A stretch of 59,921 bases of DNA from Paracidovorax wautersii (GTDB taxonomy: Bacteria; Pseudomonadota; Gammaproteobacteria; Burkholderiales; Burkholderiaceae_C): NCBI GenBank assembly GCA_009912175.1, contig WNDQ01000022.1:1-59921 (forward strand), written 5' to 3'. The notes under the pieces were generated by a model. It did no database searches. It was not told where the DNA came from and saw only the letters and a program-made list of their open reading frames with translations. Position numbers and translations under genes: made by a program. Shown piece by piece: positions 56,076 to 59,921 of this stretch. Numbering within the stretch: position 1 is the stretch's first letter; each line of letters starts with the position of its first letter.

Positions 56076-57440
56076 TCAGACGGGCCGCAGCTGGAGCCGC
56101 TCGATCCTGCCGACGACGACAAGATAGGCGAAAACAGCCAGCAGCGTATGGGCGCCCACAAAAACCAGGGCCCCGTTGAACGAGTGGGTTTCGTAGACGA
56201 TGTAGCCGATGACGATGGGCGTGACGATGCCGGCGATGTTGCCGAACATGTTGAAGATGCTGCCGGCCAGGCCCATGACCTCGCGCGGCGCGGTGTCGGA
56301 CACCACGGCCCAGCCCAGCGCGCCCACGCCCTTGCCGAAGAAGGCCAGCGCCATGAAGCCCACCACCAGCCATTCCAGGTCGACGTAATTGCACGCCACC
56401 ATGCTGGTCGACAGCAGCAGGCCGGCCACGATCGGGATCTTGCGCGCGGCCGTCAGCGACCAGCCGCGCCGCGCCAGCCCGTCGGAGATCAGCCCGCCCA
56501 GCACGCCGCCCACAAAGCCGCAGACCGCCGGCAGCGAGGCCACGAAGCCCGCCTTCAGGATCGTCATGCCGCGCGCCTGCACCAGGTAGACCGGGAACCA
56601 GGTCAGGAAAAAGTACGTGAGCACGTTGACGCAATACTGCGCCAGGTACACGCCCAGCAGCATGCGGTTGGTCAGCAGCTGCTTGGCGTGCGCCCAGGTC
56701 TGCGCGCGGGTGGATGCCGGCGCGCGCAGGCGCAGGGTGGCCTCGTCCATGTCGACCAGACCACCGCCGTCGCGGATGTGCTGCAGCTCGGCCGCGTTCA
56801 CGCCCGGGTGACTGGCCGGGCTCTTGACGAAGGACATCCACAGCACGGCCAGCGCCATGCCCAGCACGCCCAGCCAGAGGTAGACGTGGTGCCAGCCGAT
56901 GGCGTGCACCATCCACGCCATCAGCGGCGTGAACAGCACCGTGGCGAAGTACTGCGCCGAATTGAAGATGGCCGACGCCGTGCCGCGCTCGGTTTTGGGA
57001 AACCACGCGGCCACCACCTTGGCGTTGGCGGGAAACGCGGGCGACTCAGCCAGGCCCACGGCAAAACGCATCAGGAACAGGACGGCCATCGTCGAGCCCA
57101 CGGTCGCCCACGCCCCCAGCGTGCTTTGCAGCAAGGTGAAGAACGACCAGGCGAAGATGCTCGCGGCATACACACGCCGCGCGCCGAAGCGGTCCAGCAG
57201 CCAGCCGCCGGGAATCTGCGCCAGCACATAGGCCCAGCTGAAGGCCGAGAAGATGTAGCCCATCTGCACGTCGGTGAAACCGAATTCCTGGCGCATGGCC
57301 GGGCCGGTGATCGACAGCGTGGCGCGGTCGGCGTAGTTCACCGTCGTGACGATGAACAGCATGGCCAGGATCAGGTAGCGCGTGCGCGAGCGGCTGGCGG
57401 CAGCAGTACCCGCCAGGGCCGGGGACGAGGGGAAATGCAA
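56076..57440 (-). CDS. MFS transporter of the glucarate/galactarate (GudP) group
   Basis: This inner-membrane symporter probably imports the aldarate. The 454-residue protein has 12 hydrophobic segments and the anion:cation symporter hallmarks NYADRATLSITGPAM, FSWAYVLAQIPGGWLLDRFGAR and LMRFAVGLAESPAFPANAKVVAAWFPKTERGTASAIFNS. Start is ATG 57440. It heads the minus-strand unit MFS-garD-lactonase and is divergent from the GntR-type regulator, with likely operators between. Confidence 0.9.
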   Translation of the reverse strand: MHFPSSPALAGTAAASRSRTRYLILAMLFIVTTVNYADRATLSITGPAMRQEFGFTDVQMGYIFSAFSWAYVLAQIPGGWLLDRFGARRVYAASIFAWSFFTLLQSTLGAWATVGSTMAVLFLMRFAVGLAESPAFPANAKVVAAWFPKTERGTASAIFNSAQYFATVLFTPLMAWMVHAIGWHHVYLWLGVLGMALAVLWMSFVKSPASHPGVNAAELQHIRDGGGLVDMDEATLRLRAPASTRAQTWAHAKQLLTNRMLLGVYLAQYCVNVLTYFFLTWFPVYLVQARGMTILKAGFVASLPAVCGFVGGVLGGLISDGLARRGWSLTAARKIPIVAGLLLSTSMVACNYVDLEWLVVGFMALAFFGKGVGALGWAVVSDTAPREVMGLAGSIFNMFGNIAGIVTPIVIGYIVYETHSFNGALVFVGAHTLLAVFAYLVVVGRIERLQLRPV

Positions 57441-57509
57441 CGGTGACTCCTTTTGGCGGCAACCAACCCCTGCGGTTTCCTAGGGTTAGTCTCCATGTTG
57501 TGATGTATG

Positions 57510-57520
57510 TTGTCGTACAA
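57510..57520. promoter_or_regulatory. Likely operator of the GntR/FadR-type regulator
   Basis: TTGTCGTACAA fits the TNGTNNNACNA form common for FadR-type GntR regulators. It lies 70 bases before the MFS start and next to a minus-strand TACAAT (57528-57523) that could be the MFS -10. A related sequence occurs before kdgD. Confidence 0.55.
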
Positions 57521-57552
57521 GAATTGTAGAAATCCACGCGCGATGAGTGCCT

Positions 57553-57563
57553 GGGTATTACCC
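57553..57563. promoter_or_regulatory. Palindrome in the MFS-GntR divergent region
   Basis: GGGTA-T-TACCC is a perfect 5-1-5 inverted repeat 38 bases before the regulator start. It could be a second regulator site or an autoregulatory operator. Confidence 0.4.
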
Positions 57564-57600
57564 TAATGAAATAAAAGAAGCGCCCTCTCCAGGGGCCTCC

Positions 57601-58413
57601 ATGCGAAACTCGGTAAATACGGCCGCCCACGGCCCCCACCATCCGTCACCCGCCATGAATCTTCCCGAAAGCCATCGCCGGCGCGGCCGCAGCCTGACCT
57701 CCGAAGTCGTCACATCACTGTCGCGACGCATCGAGTCCGGCGAATTCCCGACCGGCACCAAGCTGCCCTCCGAAACCGAAATCATGCAGCAGGAAGGCGT
57801 GAGCCGCACCGTGGTGCGCGAAGCCATCTCGCGCCTGCAGGCCGCGCGGCTGGTGGAGACCCGGCACGGCATCGGCACCTTCGTGCTCGACAAGCCCGTG
57901 ACCAACTCGCTGCAGCTCGACACCGGCAACCTGCTGACGCTGCTCGACGTGATGGCCGTGCTCGAATTCCGCATCAGCATCGAGTCCGAAGCCGCCGGCC
58001 TGGCCGCCGCGCGCCGCACCGACCGCCACCTGGCCGACATGCGCCAGGCGCTGCAGGCCTTCGAGCGCAGCGTGGAAGAACACGGCCCCGGCAACGCCGT
58101 CGAGGCCGACATCGCCTTTCACCTGCAGATCGCCAACGCCACGGGCAACCGCTACTTCTTCGACATCCTGAGCCAGCTCGGCAACACCATCATCCCGCGG
58201 GTGCGCGTGAACTCCGCCGCGCTGGCGGCCGCCGACCAGCAGGCCTATCTGCAGCGCGTCAACCAGGAGCACCAGTTCATCCTCAGCGCCATCGACCGCA
58301 AGGACCCCGAGGCCGCGCGCGCCGCCATGCGCACCCACCTCACCAACAGCCGCGAGCGCCTGCGCCACGCCCACGAGCAGGCGGCCGCCGCCGGCACCAA
58401 CCCGCGCGCCTGA
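57601..58413 (+). CDS. GntR/FadR-family regulator (FCD type), likely of aldarate catabolism
   Basis: The 270-residue protein has an N-terminal winged helix ([53 protein letters not shown]) and a helical FCD ligand domain ([44 protein letters not shown]). ATG 57655 is an alternative start, since the first 18 residues are not conserved-looking. Its position between the MFS-garD unit and kdgD suggests that it senses an aldarate or a pathway intermediate. Confidence 0.88.
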   Translation: MRNSVNTAAHGPHHPSPAMNLPESHRRRGRSLTSEVVTSLSRRIESGEFPTGTKLPSETEIMQQEGVSRTVVREAISRLQAARLVETRHGIGTFVLDKPVTNSLQLDTGNLLTLLDVMAVLEFRISIESEAAGLAAARRTDRHLADMRQALQAFERSVEEHGPGNAVEADIAFHLQIANATGNRYFFDILSQLGNTIIPRVRVNSAALAAADQQAYLQRVNQEHQFILSAIDRKDPEAARAAMRTHLTNSRERLRHAHEQAAAAGTNPRA

Positions 58414-58479
58414 CGCGGCATTTAAACGACACCCCCAAACGGCCCGCAGGGTTTTCACCAGGACCGAGGTGGATGCGTT

Positions 58480-58501
58480 CTTGTATGATGACCGACATCA
58501 T
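58480..58501. promoter_or_regulatory. Possible regulator site before kdgD
   Basis: CTTGTATGATGA resembles the complement of the site at 57510-57521 (CTTGTACGACAA), differing only by transitions. It overlaps a 6-5-6 inverted repeat, ATGATG-ACCGA-CATCAT (58485-58501), 51 bases before the kdgD start. Confidence 0.45.
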
Positions 58502-58552
58502 CACTCAACCCTCCCCTTTTCCCGTTCACCTGACCACCAACGGAGACCCTCT

Positions 58553-59473
58553 GTGACCACCACGACGCCGCAAGAACTCAAAAGCATCATTTCCGAAGGC
58601 CTGTTGTCGTTCCCCGTGACCGACTTCGACGAACAGGGCAACTTCAACGAGAAGACCTATGCCCAGCGCCTGGAATGGCTGGCACCCTATGGCGCCAGCG
58701 CCCTGTTCGCCGCGGGCGGCACGGGCGAGCTGTTCTCGCTCAACGGCGATGAGTACGGCGACGTGATCCGCGCCGCCGTGGCCGGCGCCCGGGGCCAGGT
58801 TCCCATCCTGGCCGGCGCAGGCGGCCCGACCCGCACCGCCATCGCCCAGGCCCAGGAAGCCGAGCGCCTGGGCGCGGCCGGCATCCTGCTGATGCCGCAC
58901 TACCTGACCGAAGCGTCGCAGGAAGGCATCGCCCGCCACGTGGCCGAGGTCTGCAAGGCCACCAAGATCGGCGTGGTCTTCTACAACCGCGCCAACTCGC
59001 GCCTGAGCGCCGAGTGGCTGGCCAAGCTGGCCGACGCCCATCCCAACCTGATCGGTTTCAAGGACGGCGTGGGCGAGATCGAGGCCATGGTGCGCATCCG
59101 CCGCAAGCTCGGCGACCGCTTCAGCTACCTGGGCGGCCTGCCCACGGCCGAGGTCTATGCCGAGGCCTACAAGGCGCTGGGCGTGCCGGTCTATTCCTCG
59201 GCCGTCTTCAACTTCATCCCCAAGACGGCGATGGACTTCTACCGCGCGGTGGCCGCTGGCGACCACGTCACCACCTCGCGCCTGATCGACGACTTCTTCC
59301 TGCCCTACCTCGAAATCCGCAACCGCAAGGCCGGCTACGCGGTCAGCATCGTCAAGGCCGGCGCCAAGCTGGTCGGCCACGACGCCGGCCCGGTTCGCGC
59401 GCCGCTGACCGACCTCACGGGCGAGGAAATGGAAGCCCTGCACGCCCTGATCCAGAAACTGGGTCCCCAGTAA
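58553..59473 (+). CDS. kdgD: 5-dehydro-4-deoxyglucarate dehydratase
   Basis: The enzyme dehydrates and decarboxylates 5-keto-4-deoxyglucarate to 2,5-dioxopentanoate. The 306-residue DapA-fold protein has [14 protein letters not shown], the active Tyr 144 in VVFYNR and the Schiff-base Lys 170 in IGFKDG, plus [28 protein letters not shown]. Start is GTG 58553 after GGAGA. It takes the product of garD and feeds the downstream semialdehyde dehydrogenase. Confidence 0.93.
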   Translation: MTTTTPQELKSIISEGLLSFPVTDFDEQGNFNEKTYAQRLEWLAPYGASALFAAGGTGELFSLNGDEYGDVIRAAVAGARGQVPILAGAGGPTRTAIAQAQEAERLGAAGILLMPHYLTEASQEGIARHVAEVCKATKIGVVFYNRANSRLSAEWLAKLADAHPNLIGFKDGVGEIEAMVRIRRKLGDRFSYLGGLPTAEVYAEAYKALGVPVYSSAVFNFIPKTAMDFYRAVAAGDHVTTSRLIDDFFLPYLEIRNRKAGYAVSIVKAGAKLVGHDAGPVRAPLTDLTGEEMEALHALIQKLGPQ

Positions 59474-59663
59474 ACTGTTTTGATCGCACCCCGGCTGGCG
59501 GTGGCCCCAGTGGCTGCCCCGCCGGGCCACGACCCAAGCCGATGCGAGCCGTCGGCTTTCCGTCCTTCTGTCGCCGGGCCGCCCCAGCTCGAAAGACATC
59601 CCCTCGCGAAACCGAGGCCCGTGCACAGCCCCGCGTCGTTCACCCTCACCAGGAGATAGAGCC

Positions 59664-59921
59664 ATGACCCTCACCGGAGAAATGCTGATCGGCCACGCCA
59701 GCGTGCGCGGCAGCGCCGGCAGCCAGCGCGCCTTCAACCCCGCCACCAACGCCGAGATCGCCGAGCCCGTCTTTGGCTTTGGAGGTGCCGCTGAAGTCGA
59801 TCGCGCCGCTAGTCTGGCCGCTGCGGCCTTCGACCCCTACCGCAGCCTGCCCCTGGCCCAGCGCGCCGCCTTTCTCGAAACCATCGCCGACGAGATCGTC
59901 GCCCTGGGCGATGCCCTGATC
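59664..59921 (+). CDS. 2,5-dioxopentanoate (ketoglutarate semialdehyde) dehydrogenase, N-terminal part
   Basis: The first 86 residues of an aldehyde dehydrogenase run off the window edge. The start MTLTGEMLIGHASVRGSAG, then FNPATNAEIAEPVFGFGG and AQRAAFLETIADEI, is typical of the ketoglutarate semialdehyde dehydrogenase group. This enzyme would oxidise the kdgD product to 2-oxoglutarate. AGGAGA precedes ATG 59664. The catalytic Cys and Glu lie outside the window. The 190 bases before it show no clear promoter, so it is probably co-transcribed with kdgD. Confidence 0.87.
   Translation, partial: MTLTGEMLIGHASVRGSAGSQRAFNPATNAEIAEPVFGFGGAAEVDRAASLAAAAFDPYRSLPLAQRAAFLETIADEIVALGDALI

Noticed and set aside
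55485-57446. Plus-strand frame opposite garD and the MFS gene
   Set aside because: It crosses the boundary of two real genes and is Gly/Arg/His/Gln-rich without motifs.
1-59921. CRISPR array, prophage, restriction or toxin-antitoxin system, tRNA or rRNA genes
   Set aside because: No regularly spaced repeats, phage structural genes, defence domains or tRNA-like cloverleaf segments were recognised by reading; a dedicated search was not possible here.

Overview
The window looks like a chromosomal segment of a high-GC betaproteobacterium of the order Burkholderiales, most probably a member of the Comamonadaceae. The evidence is the GC-rich codon use, the Bug-type periplasmic binding protein, the Crp/Fnr - acyl-CoA ligase - Liv transporter cluster, DUF1840 and DUF3579 genes, and the form of the bcs and galactarate clusters. 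The genus cannot be fixed from the sequence alone. I saw no tRNA, rRNA, CRISPR array, prophage or plasmid origin.

Layout. 1-316 is the right end of an IS3-family element that has cut a LysR-type regulator, leaving only its C-terminal part (to 683). 772-7607 holds plus-strand housekeeping genes: a DUF2214 membrane protein, argS, a SPOR-domain protein, dsbA, then lptA-lptB-rpoN. 7653-10167 (minus) has a Gly/Val-rich lipoprotein and htpG. 10392-13725 has a diguanylate cyclase and an EAL protein whose genes run toward each other and overlap at their 3' ends. 13901-27605 (minus) is a cellulose synthase cluster read bcsD-bcsP-bcsQ-bcsA-bcsB-bcsZ-bcsC, followed by a lipoprotein built of two related halves. 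27831-29597 (minus) has an RluF-like pseudouridine synthase and a Crp/Fnr regulator. The regulator is divergent from a plus-strand operon (29883-38341) of acyl-CoA ligase, livG, livH, livM, a binding protein, livF and a PaaK-like ligase. An orphan Bug protein follows, with a clear terminator.

39542-44158 (minus) has DUF1840, cfa, the Sua5-type tRNA t6A enzyme, purK and purE. 44286-51759 mixes cnoX/ybbN, an RcnB-like protein, a SirB1-type protein, murJ, rpsT, DUF3579, argD and argF. 51888-59921 holds a secreted phytase-like esterase, a lactonase, and an aldarate pathway: garD and an MFS transporter on the minus strand, and a GntR/FadR-type regulator, kdgD and the start of a semialdehyde dehydrogenase on the plus strand. 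Together these would take up galactarate and convert it to 2-oxoglutarate.

The most striking property is damage. Six otherwise well conserved genes (EAL protein, bcsC, bcsZ, bcsA, livM, lactonase) are each interrupted by one frame change with homologous sequence on both sides. livH also appears to lack one membrane helix in frame. Three of the six hits fall in the cellulose operon. Either the assembly carries indel errors or the strain is losing cellulose synthesis and one uptake system; sequence alone cannot decide. I found no convincing wholly new system. The best candidates for unexplained biology are the duplicated lipoprotein beside bcsC, the overlapping c-di-GMP gene pair beside the cellulose operon, and the ligase-transporter-ligase operon with its inverted-repeat control region.
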